A stretch of 64,000 nucleotides of DNA from Prevotella sp. (lineage in GTDB: Bacteria; Bacteroidota; Bacteroidia; Bacteroidales; Bacteroidaceae): assembly GCA_017460515.1 (NCBI GenBank), contig JAFUAY010000012.1:224023-288022 (forward strand). The letters run 5' to 3'. Below, piece by piece: positions 8,604-18,301 of this stretch (position 1 is its first letter; the number at the start of each line of letters is the position of its first letter). Below the pieces are notes generated by a model. The model was not told the origin of the DNA. It searched no databases and saw only the letters and a program-made list of their open reading frames with translations. A program made the translations under genes and the position numbers.

Positions 8604-11600
8604 ATGACCAAGACAAAACTCAGTAAGGTATTAGTGCTGGGCTCAGGAGCCCTCAAAATCGGGCAGGCTGGCGAATTTGACTATTCAGGATCGCAGGCAC
8701 TGAAAGCACTCCGTCAAGAAGGTATCAAGAGTGTGCTCATCAACCCGAACATTGCAACCATCCAAACATCGGAAGGTATCGCAGACAAAGTGTACTTCCA
8801 ACCCGTTACCCCACACTTCGTAACCGAGATTATCAAAAAGGAACGTCCTGACGGTATTCTCCTCGCCTTTGGTGGACAGACGGCGCTGAACTGCGGTACT
8901 GAACTGTATCAGACGGGCGTACTGAAAGAATATGGTGTCAACGTGCTGGGTACCAGCGTGGAGGCAATCATGAATACCGAAGACCGTGATTTGTTTGTTA
9001 AGAAACTCAATGAAATACAGCTGAAGACTCCCGTGAGCCATGCCGTAGAGAATATGGACGATGCGCTGAAAGCTGCCCATGAGATTGGCTTCCCCATCAT
9101 GATTCGTTCTGCCTATGCACTGGGCGGACTGGGTTCAGGTATCTGTCCTGACGAGAAAGCTTTCAAGGAGCTGGCGGAGAGCGCCTTCACCTTTGCACCA
9201 CAGATTCTTGTCGAGGAGTCGCTGAAGGGATGGAAGGAAATTGAATTCGAATGCATCCGCGATGCCAACGACCACTGTTTCACAGTAGCCTCCATGGAGA
9301 ACTTCGATCCCCTCGGCATCCATACTGGTGAGTCAATCGTAGTGGCTCCGACCTGTTCACTCACAGAAGAACAGGTGAAGATGCTGCAGGAGATTACCAT
9401 CAAGTGTGTGCGTCATCTGAATATCGTGGGCGAATGTAACATCCAGTTCGCATTCAACGCTGTCACCAACGACTACCGCATCATCGAGATCAATGCCCGT
9501 CTGTCGCGTTCGTCTGCACTGGCTTCTAAGGCAACTGGCTATCCCCTCGCCTTCGTCGCAGCAAAGATTGCACTGGGATACACCCTCGACCAGATTGGAG
9601 AGATGGGAACAACCTCATCAGCCTACGTTGCTCCTTCGCTCGACTATATGATTTGTAAGATTCCCCGTTGGGACCTGACAAAGTTCGCTGGTGTGAGCCG
9701 TCAAATTGGTTCTTCGATGAAATCAGTAGGCGAAATTATGTCTATCGGTCGCTCGTTTGAGGAAATGATCCAGAAGGGACTGCGGATGATTGGTCAGGGT
9801 ATGCACGGCTTCGTAGGTAATGACCATACAAAGTTTGACAACCTGGATGATGCCCTTCAGAATCCTACCGACCTGCGCATCTTTGCAATTGCACAGGCAT
9901 TGGAAGAGGGCTATACCGTTGAACGTATTGAGGAGCTGACAAAGATTGACGTTTGGTTCCTGAATCGTCTGAAGAACATTGTTGACCTGAAGCACAAACT
10001 GCAGAGCTACAACAGCTTGGAAGAACTTCCAGACGAATTGCTTCTCGAAGTGAAACGTTGCGGATTCAGCGACTTCCAGATTGCCCGTTTCGTACTGAAG
10101 CCGAAGAGTGGCAATATGGAGAAGGAAAATCTTGATGTGCGCCGCTATCGCAAACAGAAAGGTATCATTCCATCAGTCAAGCGTATCCCGACAGTTGCTT
10201 CAGAACATCCTGAGCTGACCAACTACCTATACTTCACTTACACTCACACTCCGGCATTCGGCAATCCCGAGGGAGAGAAGTACACACCTGTACACGACAT
10301 CAACTATTATAATAATGAGAAGTCAGTAGTCGTTTTGGGTTCTGGTGCCTACCGCATCGGTTCGTCAGTAGAATTCGACTGGTGTTCGGTAAATGCTATT
10401 CAGACTGCACGTAAACTGGGCTACAAGTCAATCATGATTAACTATAACCCAGAGACCGTATCTACTGACTATGATATGTGCGATCGTCTCTACTTCGATG
10501 AACTATCATTAGAGCGTGTGCTCGATGTAATGGACCTGGAGCAACCTCGTGGTGTCATCGTCAGCGTGGGCGGACAGATTCCAAACAATCTGGCAATGAA
10601 ACTATATCGTCAGGGCGTGCCCGTTCTGGGAACGAGTCCCGTCAACATTGACCGTGCGGAGAATCGCGACAAGTTCTCGGCAATGCTTGACAAACTGGGT
10701 ATCGACCAGCCTGCATGGAGAGCATTGACCTCGTTTGATGATATCAAAGACTTCGTCAAAGAGGTTGGCTATCCCGTCCTCGTGCGTCCTTCGTATGTGC
10801 TCTCTGGTGCTGCAATGAACGTCTGCTATGATGAAGAAGAGCTTCACCGCTTCCTCAATATGGCTACTGAGGTATCGAAGGAATTCCCTGTGGTTGTTTC
10901 GAAATTCATGACTGATACCAAGGAGATAGAGTTTGATGCCGTTGCTGACAAAGGCGAGGTGGTAGAATATGCTATCTCTGAACACGTAGAGTATGCCGGT
11001 GTACACTCTGGAGATGCCACAATGGTATTCCCCGCTCAGCACATCTATTTCTCTACCATCCGTCAGATCAAAAAGATAGCACGTAAGATTGCTGCCGAGC
11101 TGAACATCAGCGGTCCATTCAATATCCAGTTCCTGGCTAAGAACCGCGAGGTGAAGGTAATCGAATGTAACCTCCGCGCCTCACGTTCATTCCCCTTCGT
11201 ATCTAAGATTCTGAAGCGTAATTTCATCGAGACTGCTACGAAAATTATGCTCGATGCCCCCTACTCTCGTCCTGACAGTTCTGAGTTTGACATCGACCGT
11301 ATTGGTGTGAAAGCAAGCCAGTTCTCGTTTGCACGCCTGCAAAATGCCGACCCCGTACTGGGTGTGGACATGAGCTCTACTGGCGAGGTGGGCTGTCTAG
11401 GCGATGATCTGAACGAGGCACTCCTTAACGCACTCATCGCAACAGGCTATCGTCTGCCAAAGCAAAACAGCAATATCCTCATCTCATCAGGTGGTGCCAA
11501 GGGTAAGGTCAGCCTGCTGGAACCCGCACAGCAACTGGTGAAAAAGGGTTACAAAGTCTTTGCCACTGAAGGAACGGCAAAGTTCTTCAACGATAACGGT

Positions 11601-11873
11601 ATCAAGGCAACACCTATTGGCTGGCCTGACGAAGAGGGCGAGAACAATGTGATGGATATGATTTCTGCCCATCAGTTCGACCTGATTATCAATGTTCCGA
11701 AGAACCATACTAAACGAGAGCTGACCAACGGCTATCGCATCCGCCGCGGTGCCATCGATCATAACATTCCTCTGATGACTAACGTACGCTTGGCAAAGGC
11801 ATTCATCGAAGCCTTCACCGCAATGACAGAAGGCGATATCAAGATTAAGAGCTGGCAAGAGTACAACGCATAA
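8604..11873 (+). CDS. carB: Carbamoyl-phosphate synthase large subunit
   Basis: This 1089-residue enzyme makes carbamoyl phosphate from ammonia (delivered by CarA), bicarbonate and two ATP, for arginine and pyrimidine synthesis. I place the start at ATG 8604 (MTKTKLSKVLVLGSGALKIG), as upstream in-frame sequence lies inside the promoter. Both homologous halves are present, each with a pre-ATP-grasp motif (GSGALKIGQAGEFDYSG and GSGAYRIGSSVEFDWC) and an ATP-grasp domain. A methylglyoxal-synthase-like allosteric domain closes the protein (about 960-1089). carA is not adjacent here. Confidence 0.95.
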   Translation: MTKTKLSKVLVLGSGALKIGQAGEFDYSGSQALKALRQEGIKSVLINPNIATIQTSEGIADKVYFQPVTPHFVTEIIKKERPDGILLAFGGQTALNCGTELYQTGVLKEYGVNVLGTSVEAIMNTEDRDLFVKKLNEIQLKTPVSHAVENMDDALKAAHEIGFPIMIRSAYALGGLGSGICPDEKAFKELAESAFTFAPQILVEESLKGWKEIEFECIRDANDHCFTVASMENFDPLGIHTGESIVVAPTCSLTEEQVKMLQEITIKCVRHLNIVGECNIQFAFNAVTNDYRIIEINARLSRSSALASKATGYPLAFVAAKIALGYTLDQIGEMGTTSSAYVAPSLDYMICKIPRWDLTKFAGVSRQIGSSMKSVGEIMSIGRSFEEMIQKGLRMIGQGMHGFVGNDHTKFDNLDDALQNPTDLRIFAIAQALEEGYTVERIEELTKIDVWFLNRLKNIVDLKHKLQSYNSLEELPDELLLEVKRCGFSDFQIARFVLKPKSGNMEKENLDVRRYRKQKGIIPSVKRIPTVASEHPELTNYLYFTYTHTPAFGNPEGEKYTPVHDINYYNNEKSVVVLGSGAYRIGSSVEFDWCSVNAIQTARKLGYKSIMINYNPETVSTDYDMCDRLYFDELSLERVLDVMDLEQPRGVIVSVGGQIPNNLAMKLYRQGVPVLGTSPVNIDRAENRDKFSAMLDKLGIDQPAWRALTSFDDIKDFVKEVGYPVLVRPSYVLSGAAMNVCYDEEELHRFLNMATEVSKEFPVVVSKFMTDTKEIEFDAVADKGEVVEYAISEHVEYAGVHSGDATMVFPAQHIYFSTIRQIKKIARKIAAELNISGPFNIQFLAKNREVKVIECNLRASRSFPFVSKILKRNFIETATKIMLDAPYSRPDSSEFDIDRIGVKASQFSFARLQNADPVLGVDMSSTGEVGCLGDDLNEALLNALIATGYRLPKQNSNILISSGGAKGKVSLLEPAQQLVKKGYKVFATEGTAKFFNDNGIKATPIGWPDEEGENNVMDMISAHQFDLIINVPKNHTKRELTNGYRIRRGAIDHNIPLMTNVRLAKAFIEAFTAMTEGDIKIKSWQEYNA

Positions 11874-11888
11874 AGTATATCGCCTAGC

Positions 11889-11930
11889 ATCAATAAAGGC
11901 TCATGCATTTCTGCTTGAGCCTTTATTGAT
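11889..11930. terminator. Bidirectional terminator between carB and a minus-strand gene
   Basis: A perfect 15-bp stem (ATCAATAAAGGCTCA at 11889-11903 with its complement at 11916-11930) encloses a 12-nt loop. It sits between convergent genes and is AT-rich at the base on both sides. Confidence 0.8.
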
Positions 11931-11974
11931 TGTTTCAAAATGTAACGAACAGTCGTCTTATTCTTGGATGACAA

Positions 11975-12808
11975 TCAGTCATCGCTATAATCAGACAGGT
12001 TGGCAGCTTCCTCATCAGGATCTTCTGCTCCCAAATCCATCATGGTAGAATAGTTATCCTCCGTGATCTCATCGTCATTGGGCTCCTCCAGTTCGACATC
12101 ATCTTCGTCTGGCTTGTTATAGTTATCCTCGATGATTACGTCTGCATCATCGTCCTCTTCATCAGAATCGCTGTCCATCGAAGACGAGAGCAACATGCGA
12201 GGCTTCTCAGCTTCAGGCTTCACTTTCGCAAAGATAGCCTCCACCCAAGTTCCTTTCTGAACCTCAAGTACCTCGAAGCCATCGGCTACTTTCTTCTCAT
12301 ACATACCGCCCTTCTTGTGAAGACGATCCTGTGGGAGAGTTGTTGTAGAAATATCGAAGCCGCTCTCAATAATATCCTTGATACTCTGAGAAAGCGAATC
12401 CCAACCGCCTCCGAAATTACGGTCAAGCACTTCAATGAGCTTAGCAGCAGTAATATGACGGATATTCTCGTAGGTTAGGTCAGTAACTCTCACGATTGGA
12501 CGTTTCTTAATGGCCCAGGTAATCTTTTTGTCTTCATCAATTCTTACCTGTCCCACTTTGTAGCCCATCTTTTCGTACTTTGATTTAATGATAGGCGTTT
12601 CTTCTTTGATTTCCTCAATCATGAAAGCGCTGCGAATAATTGCCGTATAATGACGCAGATTGTCTCTAATCTCAGAATCCTTATCAGCGCCTTCCCACAT
12701 ACGGAAAATATCATTCTCCTGCACGTCCCAGACATTACTCTTATTGAGGGTCTTGAGCATTAATGCTTTTTTCTCCGTTTTTTCAGTTTTCTCCGTTTCT
12801 TGATTCAT
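11975..12808 (-). CDS. Hypothetical protein with long acidic C-terminal tail
   Basis: The product has 277 residues. It opens with a short charged repeat (QETEKTEKTEKK). A folded-looking region of about 20-200 follows, and then a tail (about 205-277) made mostly of Asp, Glu, Ser and Asn, with runs such as DSDSDEEDDDADV. No signal peptide or membrane segment is visible. I do not recognise a family beyond proteins of this type in Prevotella-like genomes. The acidic tail suggests binding to a basic partner such as a nucleic-acid-binding protein, but this is inference only. It has its own promoter (12835-12865). Confidence 0.75.
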   Translation of the reverse strand: MNQETEKTEKTEKKALMLKTLNKSNVWDVQENDIFRMWEGADKDSEIRDNLRHYTAIIRSAFMIEEIKEETPIIKSKYEKMGYKVGQVRIDEDKKITWAIKKRPIVRVTDLTYENIRHITAAKLIEVLDRNFGGGWDSLSQSIKDIIESGFDISTTTLPQDRLHKKGGMYEKKVADGFEVLEVQKGTWVEAIFAKVKPEAEKPRMLLSSSMDSDSDEEDDDADVIIEDNYNKPDEDDVELEEPNDDEITEDNYSTMMDLGAEDPDEEAANLSDYSDD

Positions 12809-12834
12809 ATTGTCTCGTTATTATTTTATGTTTG

Positions 12835-12865
12835 CAAAGGTACGAACATGTGTGGATTATTCCAA
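12835..12865 (-). promoter_or_regulatory. Promoter of the acidic hypothetical gene
   Basis: On the minus strand TTG (12865-12863), 20 nt, then TACCTTTG (12842-12835) is a full -33/-7 match 27 nt before the ATG. Confidence 0.75.
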
Positions 12866-12906
12866 TTATTTTCAATAGTTTTTTTATTAAAAAAGCATAA
12901 GAAGAA

Positions 12907-13488
12907 CTACATTGTAGCTAATTCACGATAGACACGTTGAACAGGAAATCCCATCACATTGAAATAGCTACCCTCAATACCAGTCACTCCAATATAGCCA
13001 ATCCACTCCTGAATACCATAGGCTCCGGCTTTGTCAAAGGGACGGTAATGACTGATGTAATACTGGATTTCATCGTCAGACAATTCCTTAAACGCCACAT
13101 CAGTAACTACAGAGAACAGGCGTTGACTGGTAGTAGTAAGCAGACAGACACCTGTTATCACCTGGTGTTTCCTGCCACTCAGTTTACGAAGCATGCGAAA
13201 AGCGTCAGACGCATCGGCAGGTTTCCCCATCACTTCATCATCGACAATCACTACCGTATCGGCAGTTATCACCAAATCAGAGGTAGACAACTCAGAACGA
13301 TAGGCATCAGCTTTCTCTTTCGCAATATACTGTGCAATGTCTTTCACAGGTAGTGAAGCAGGATAGTTCTCTTGAATGTCGGGCAAAACCTTCACTTCGA
13401 AATCAATGCCAAGCCCCGACAACAACTCACGACGTCGGGGCGAATTGCTCGCCAAGATAATATGGTATTTGTTCAGATTCTCAAACAT
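12907..13488 (-). CDS. maf: Maf family nucleoside triphosphate pyrophosphatase
   Basis: The 193-residue protein has the Maf signature SNSPRRRELLSGLG near the N-terminus, ADTVVIVDDEVMGKP in the middle and FDKAGAYGIQEW near the C-terminus. Maf proteins hydrolyse non-canonical or modified nucleoside triphosphates (dTTP/UTP-type in the YhdE subgroup) and so clean the nucleotide pool. It follows kdsC by 47 nt on the same strand and is the last gene of the run that begins with the nitroreductase at 15364. Confidence 0.93.
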   Translation of the reverse strand: MFENLNKYHIILASNSPRRRELLSGLGIDFEVKVLPDIQENYPASLPVKDIAQYIAKEKADAYRSELSTSDLVITADTVVIVDDEVMGKPADASDAFRMLRKLSGRKHQVITGVCLLTTTSQRLFSVVTDVAFKELSDDEIQYYISHYRPFDKAGAYGIQEWIGYIGVTGIEGSYFNVMGFPVQRVYRELATM

Positions 13489-13535
13489 GGGATATTGTAT
13501 TTAGGGATACGAGATACGTTGTGCGAGGTGAAAGA

Positions 13536-14054
13536 TTACCAACCAAAGGCTTTCTCGTTGGCCAGCCACTTGCCTTGAGCTCGAAGGGTCTGCTCAATCA
13601 CATCGCGTCCACATCCGTATCCGCCACTCCGTTCACTGACATAAACACTGATTTGCTGAATTTCAGGACAAGCATCAGCCGGACACACCGGACAGCCTAC
13701 AAGTTGCATGATTTCCATATCAGGAATATCATCGCCCATATACATCACCTCATCATCGGTCAGTCCATACTTTGATATGAATTCGTGATAGGTTTTTACC
13801 TTCACAGCACAACCCATGAAGATGTCATTCACTCCCAAACGCTCATAGCGCAAGCGGACAGCTTCAGTATTTCCTCCAGTAAGAATAGCAATCCGCAAGC
13901 CCATCTTAACTGCTAACTGAATAGCATAACCATCCTTGATATTCACTGTCCGTAAGGGTTCGCCTGTAGCTGAAAGTGTTATCGTCTCCGCACTGAGTAC
14001 GCCATCAACATCGAAGATGATGGCACGAATTTTGTTTAAGTTGTAATTAATCAT
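13536..14054 (-). CDS. kdsC: KdsC-like 3-deoxy-D-manno-octulosonate-8-phosphate phosphatase
   Basis: This 172-residue HAD phosphatase lacks a cap domain, as KdsC does. Motif I is FDVDGVLS, motif II is in ILTGGN, and motif III/IV is [11 protein letters not shown]. The family dephosphorylates Kdo-8-phosphate for LPS core synthesis. kdsA and kdsD lie about 12 kb away at 26.2 kb, which completes the Kdo pathway up to free Kdo within this window. It overlaps the upstream DUF2520 gene by 8 nt. Confidence 0.88.
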   Translation of the reverse strand: MINYNLNKIRAIIFDVDGVLSAETITLSATGEPLRTVNIKDGYAIQLAVKMGLRIAILTGGNTEAVRLRYERLGVNDIFMGCAVKVKTYHEFISKYGLTDDEVMYMGDDIPDMEIMQLVGCPVCPADACPEIQQISVYVSERSGGYGCGRDVIEQTLRAQGKWLANEKAFGW

Positions 14055-14835
14055 GATGATGGAATTCTTGTTGAGAATGGTGAATACTCTGGCTCATCAG
14101 CTGATAGACCTGAGCCAGCAGAGGTTGGGAAGCCAACAACTGAAGTTGGGCATTCATCACACCTTCATCGTAACGCACGGCAGGGCCCGTCTGTGCCTGT
14201 ACGGGTGACAACTCATGAACCTTAGCCGCAGTCTCATCAATGAGGGGAAGCATCACGTCAAACGGGATACCATATTGAGCCAAAACCTCAGCAGAGAGCT
14301 GGTAGCAGTGGTTAGCGAAATTGCAGGCAAAGACTGCTGCCAGATGGAGATGTCGGCGAGCATCGGATGACAGTTCACGGCAATTCTTACTAACTGATCC
14401 CGCCAACTGCTGAGCCACCTGAAGCGACTGATCATCGTTCCCTTCAATAAAGAATGGAACATTCCGCAGGTCTACCCTTCGTTCCTTCGAGAAAGTCTGC
14501 ATCGGATAGAGAACGCCATAGTGACAAGAATGGGCTGAGAAAACATCCATCGGAACCGAACCTGCCGTATGAAGGAAGACACTTTTATCCCTACCCTCGC
14601 CCAATACTGCTATTAGTGAGGGAAGAACGGTATCAGTCACCGAAAGCACAAAGACATCAGCATCTGTCACTACCTGTGTCAGACTATCTACTGCCTGAGC
14701 GTCCACCTTGGCTGCCAGTAACTCAGCAGCTGCTTGTGTTCTACTATACACTTGTACAATCTGATGTCCTGCTTCATGCAAAGCAGGAGCCAGATTGCTT
14801 GCTAATCTACCGGCACCGATAAAGACGATACGCAT
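14047..14835 (-). CDS. Rossmann-fold DUF2520 protein
   Basis: The 262-residue product has an N-terminal NAD(P)-binding fold ([15 protein letters not shown], the glycine-rich loop) like F420/NADP oxidoreductases, and a C-terminal helical DUF2520 domain. The reaction is unknown. It is translationally coupled to kdsC (8-nt overlap) and 1 nt from the upstream nitroreductase, a gene order often kept in Bacteroidota. Confidence 0.88.
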   Translation of the reverse strand: MRIVFIGAGRLASNLAPALHEAGHQIVQVYSRTQAAAELLAAKVDAQAVDSLTQVVTDADVFVLSVTDTVLPSLIAVLGEGRDKSVFLHTAGSVPMDVFSAHSCHYGVLYPMQTFSKERRVDLRNVPFFIEGNDDQSLQVAQQLAGSVSKNCRELSSDARRHLHLAAVFACNFANHCYQLSAEVLAQYGIPFDVMLPLIDETAAKVHELSPVQAQTGPAVRYDEGVMNAQLQLLASQPLLAQVYQLMSQSIHHSQQEFHHHD

Positions 14836-14836
14836 C

Positions 14837-15364
14837 TTAATATTTATTGATATGAACGTTTTCCCACTTCAGCTTATCCTCATTCTGAGGCTTGCGCTCG
14901 TCAGCCTTATGTCCGATACCCAGTACGCAGAGGACTGACAGATTCTCAGGAATATCCAGGATACCCCGAATGACGGTGTCGGCACTCGTCCCGTCACTAA
15001 GTCCGCGTCCACGCATCTGCACCCAACAGGAGCCCAAGCCAAGATCCTCAGCCTGATACTGCATAGAGATAGCTGCTATACTGCCATCTTCTATCCAACA
15101 GTCATTCTGAAGAGGATCGCCCAAAACAACTATACAAAGCGGAGCACCCTTTAAGAACTGTCCTCCCATGTCTTTCGCATCAGAGAGTTTCTCAATATCC
15201 ATCTTGTCATCAACGACAACAAACTGCCAGCCACGCTGACCTTTTGAAGTGGGTGACATCAGGGCAGCACGAAGAATGAGTTTCACATCTTCGGCATCAA
15301 TTTCCTGTTCAGTAAACTTGCGGTGAGAACGGCGCATTTGCGCTAAATCTTTAAATGTAGTCAT
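14837..15364 (-). CDS. Nitroreductase family protein
   Basis: The 175-residue flavoprotein has RRSHRKFTEQEI at the N-terminus (phosphate-binding Arg and Ser of the FMN site) and ALMSPTSKGQRGWQFVVV. Its C-terminal CVLGIGHKADERKPQNEDKL is typical of NADH/NADPH:FMN nitroreductases. Substrate unknown. It is the first gene of the nitroreductase-DUF2520-kdsC-maf run. A -7-like TAACTTTG lies at 15385-15392 on the minus strand. Confidence 0.9.
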   Translation of the reverse strand: MTTFKDLAQMRRSHRKFTEQEIDAEDVKLILRAALMSPTSKGQRGWQFVVVDDKMDIEKLSDAKDMGGQFLKGAPLCIVVLGDPLQNDCWIEDGSIAAISMQYQAEDLGLGSCWVQMRGRGLSDGTSADTVIRGILDIPENLSVLCVLGIGHKADERKPQNEDKLKWENVHINKY

Positions 15365-15454
15365 AATCGTATGAATTTAATACGCAAAGTTACTTATTTC
15401 TATTCAATTCTGATGTTTTTTATTGTTTTATTTTCTTATTTTTTTATTTTTTCG

Positions 15455-15462
15455 TATTTTTG
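15455..15462 (+). promoter_or_regulatory. -7 box directly before the GNAT-like gene (possible leaderless transcript)
   Basis: TATTTTTG ends 6 nt before the ATG at 15469. With the usual distance from box to transcription start, the mRNA would begin at or within a few bases of the start codon. Confidence 0.6.
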
Positions 15463-15468
15463 CCACCG

Positions 15469-16500
15469 ATGAGTGAACTACAACCACATATCTACACCAG
15501 TAACGACAATCTACCCGAAGGACTTCTGACTGGAAACTTCTTCCATAGTAGGGAATTGTTTGAACTGAGCCGTCAGACACCTCGCCACCGTCCATACATG
15601 GTAACATTGGAGACGAATGAGGGAATCGTGATAGCTCAGATGCTGGCACTCGTACGCTATCGTGCCTCACTGCTTCCACCTTATTTCTATATGCAATGTC
15701 GCATCATGGGTGAAGGAGCCTACCGTAAAAGCAACGGAGAAGAATGGTTGCTTTACGGACACGATGAAAAGCCTTCGGAACAGGAAAACGAAGAAAGGGC
15801 TGCGCATTTTGAAATCATGTTGAAAGCCATTCAGGAAAAGATGGGGCGCCACGTGTTATTCATCGAAGTTAGTAACCTCTCGCAGAAGATGTTTGCCTAT
15901 CGTTCCTTCCGCCAGAACGGATTCTTTCCCGTTAAGTGGATGAGCATTCATAACAGTCTGCACTCCAGAAGGCCTGAAGAACGTATCAGCATCAAGAAAC
16001 AGCGCCGACTGAACAGTTCGAAGAACAAAGGCGTTAGCTGCGAAAGTGTGAAAAACGATGATGACTTCCTCCTATTCATGAAACTGCTACGCCATCACAA
16101 CTGGCTGAAACCTCGTCACTATATTCCTGATGACCACTTCTTCAAAGGATTACTAAACTCCCCCAATGGAAAACTGTTTATCACTCGATATCAGAATATC
16201 GTCATTGGCTGTGCGGCAGTAGTATATAGTCAGAAACAAGCCTTCCTTTGGTATTCAGCTTTCCGCCGCAAGTCATTTGCCTACCTCTACCCTGCTGATA
16301 TCACCATCTGGAATACCATCAAGGATGCTGAAGAGCGACCTTGCGAACATATTTATTTCATGGATGTGGGATTGCCATTCCGCAAGAACCGCTATCGTGA
16401 TTTCATCCTCAGCTTTGGCGGAAAGCCTGTCAGCAGTTTCCGTTGGTTCCGCTGTAGTATAGACTGGTTGAATCGATTTTGTTCCTGGATTTATGCTTAA
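15469..16500 (+). CDS. GNAT/FemAB-like acyltransferase
   Basis: The 343-residue protein has no signal peptide. The C-terminal half (about 175-330) resembles the acyltransferase fold of FemAB or CelD-like GNAT proteins: a basic linker (SIKKQRRLNSSKNKGV) is followed by FITRYQNIVIGCAAVV, AFLWYSAF and HIYFMDVGLPFRKNRYRDFIL. Such proteins transfer acyl or aminoacyl groups to sugars or peptides. The exact substrate cannot be told. It is the only plus-strand gene in a long minus-strand region, and the -7 box sits so close that the mRNA may be leaderless. Confidence 0.7.
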   Translation: MSELQPHIYTSNDNLPEGLLTGNFFHSRELFELSRQTPRHRPYMVTLETNEGIVIAQMLALVRYRASLLPPYFYMQCRIMGEGAYRKSNGEEWLLYGHDEKPSEQENEERAAHFEIMLKAIQEKMGRHVLFIEVSNLSQKMFAYRSFRQNGFFPVKWMSIHNSLHSRRPEERISIKKQRRLNSSKNKGVSCESVKNDDDFLLFMKLLRHHNWLKPRHYIPDDHFFKGLLNSPNGKLFITRYQNIVIGCAAVVYSQKQAFLWYSAFRRKSFAYLYPADITIWNTIKDAEERPCEHIYFMDVGLPFRKNRYRDFILSFGGKPVSSFRWFRCSIDWLNRFCSWIYA

Positions 16501-16507
16501 TAAGGTA

Positions 16508-16993
16508 CTAGCTGTTTTTAAAAGTCGCTATTCTCTCATCTTGACGCAAGATTGTTGAAGATGGCTGGATGTCTCGCATAATCTTCGGGTTATCCAGCGG
16601 CTGCCATCGAAGGGAATAAAACGCAACTTGAATCTCTCGCTCACCGGTGGTTGTCAGATAATATGAGGATTTCATACAGATAACCTGGCGGCAACTATCG
16701 TACTCTTCTTTCGCTTCAACCAAAAATAATTCTGTCAGTAAGGCATTATCCAAACGAATAGAAAGACTATCATTGGTAAGACAAGTCATTTCGCTCTGCC
16801 CGTCCAAAGCATTCGTCACACGTGCCTTCATCTTCGCTTCCAGGAAATCAATCATATCCAGACGATTGTTTTTTGTCAGCGTAGGCATAATTTCATCAGG
16901 CATCTCCTTGAACAGCTCTGCTATCTTTGACTGGGCATTAGCAGGTAGTACCGTAAGAGAAAAGAACAGAATATAGAAATATTTCATTATCAT
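16508..16993 (-). CDS. DUF3256 family secreted protein
   Basis: This 161-residue protein has a signal peptide (MIMKYFYILFFSLTVLPANA) and the DUF3256 hallmark LFKEMPDEIMPTLTKNNRLD followed by MIDF. An alternative ATG at 16987 would remove two residues. Its function is unknown. It lies 4 nt after rsmE and is convergent with the GNAT-like gene (7-nt gap, no hairpin seen). Confidence 0.85.
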   Translation of the reverse strand: MIMKYFYILFFSLTVLPANAQSKIAELFKEMPDEIMPTLTKNNRLDMIDFLEAKMKARVTNALDGQSEMTCLTNDSLSIRLDNALLTELFLVEAKEEYDSCRQVICMKSSYYLTTTGEREIQVAFYSLRWQPLDNPKIMRDIQPSSTILRQDERIATFKNS

Positions 16994-16997
16994 ATAA

Positions 16998-17726
16998 TTA
17001 TTGTTGTGCCAACTGCATCATCATCACAGCTGATAGTCCCGCTGTCTCCGTACGCAGCCTGATTTTACCTAAATCAACTGATACGAAGCCTGCCTCAACA
17101 GCCATTCGTACTTCCTCAATAGAGAAATCGCCTTCAGGACCAATCATCACGATAATATCCTGATCACTCTGACCAACTTGCTGACTACGCAGTTCATCAA
17201 AGAGGTTGACTCGATGCACCTCATCATAGCAATGGGCAATATATCGAAGTCCATCCGGATGATTCTTAATGAACTGTTTAAACGACTGTAACTCGTTCAG
17301 CACGGGCATCCAGGCCTTCCTGCTTTGCTTAACTGCTGATACTACGATTTTCTCCAATCTCGGTAGTTTCACCACACGTCGTTCAGAGAACTGACAATCC
17401 AACAGCGACATCTCATCAAAGCCCACCTCTGTCATTTTCTCCACCATCCATTCCATACGGTCCATCAACTTCGTAGGTGCAATAGCCAGATGAAGATGTC
17501 CTCGCCATGTGGGTTGCTGCGGTAGCGTCTCAACAATGTCGTACAGACAATGATGAGAAGAAGCCAACGTAACAGTTGCCCGATAGAATGCTCCCTTACC
17601 ATCCATAAGCATCATCTCATCACCAGACTGCATACGTAATACACGGACGGCATGAGAAGCCTCTTCTGCAGGCAACTCATTCACAGTTGCTGCATCGGGT
17701 ACATAGAAATAGCGTGTTTCCTTCAT
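16998..17726 (-). CDS. rsmE: 16S rRNA (uracil-1498-N3)-methyltransferase RsmE
   Basis: The 242-residue SPOUT methyltransferase has an N-terminal PUA-like domain and a C-terminal trefoil knot. Knot motifs are IVMIGPEGDFSIEEV and VDLGKIRLRTETAGLSA, which bind SAM. It methylates U1498 of 16S rRNA. The start codon overlaps the stop of the upstream gene by 4 nt (ATGA), so the two are coupled. Confidence 0.95.
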   Translation of the reverse strand: MKETRYFYVPDAATVNELPAEEASHAVRVLRMQSGDEMMLMDGKGAFYRATVTLASSHHCLYDIVETLPQQPTWRGHLHLAIAPTKLMDRMEWMVEKMTEVGFDEMSLLDCQFSERRVVKLPRLEKIVVSAVKQSRKAWMPVLNELQSFKQFIKNHPDGLRYIAHCYDEVHRVNLFDELRSQQVGQSDQDIIVMIGPEGDFSIEEVRMAVEAGFVSVDLGKIRLRTETAGLSAVMMMQLAQQ

Positions 17727-18262
17727 TTTCCAGAAATCCCCCTACGTTTTATCTCGTCACGAAGTTGAGAGGCCAGCTCATAGTTCTCACTACTGATTGC
17801 CTGTTTCAATGCAACATTCAATCGTTTCGTATCCATCGTATTAATAGGAATGGCTACCCCGCGTGCATGTTCATCGAAGGCTATGCTCTGCTGATTCATC
17901 AATGACTCTTCTATATAAATAGGATAGCCTGAAATGATGTTCAACAAGACTGCATCACTGATTCGAATAAGCTTACTATGGTCAAAATCTTTATCAGCCA
18001 GTACTACCTGATACTGTCCGTCGTGAACGCCATATATCATCATCTCATACTCTCCTGGCAAGATTGAGACCAACGTCTCAGGCAACATATTCTTACAGGT
18101 TTCTCGTGCCTGAAGCCTCATCAGGATCTGATGGGTCATCACTTCATCGCAGATGATAGATATAGCCCGTTTACGTGGCTCGTCAGTGAGCATGATAACC
18201 GCAAGGCGATCGCTTCCGACAACCTCTTGGATACTCTCAAAACGAAGTTGTAAACGTTTCAT
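17723..18262 (-). CDS. Bifunctional-nuclease (DUF151) domain protein with UVR motif
   Basis: The 179-residue product carries a DUF151/BFN domain (about 1-130; VGSDRLAVIMLTDEP, RISDAVLLNIISGYPIYIEE) and a C-terminal UvrB/UvrC-type motif (LNVALKQAISSENYELASQLRDEIK). BFN proteins were described as acting on RNA and DNA, and the bacterial role is not settled. It is coupled to rsmE by a 4-nt overlap and is the next gene after the MFS transporter. Confidence 0.88.
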   Translation of the reverse strand: MKRLQLRFESIQEVVGSDRLAVIMLTDEPRKRAISIICDEVMTHQILMRLQARETCKNMLPETLVSILPGEYEMMIYGVHDGQYQVVLADKDFDHSKLIRISDAVLLNIISGYPIYIEESLMNQQSIAFDEHARGVAIPINTMDTKRLNVALKQAISSENYELASQLRDEIKRRGISGK

Positions 18263-18301
18263 CAGTAAACTATTTTGTTAAGCAGGGATTACCCTACTCC
18301 A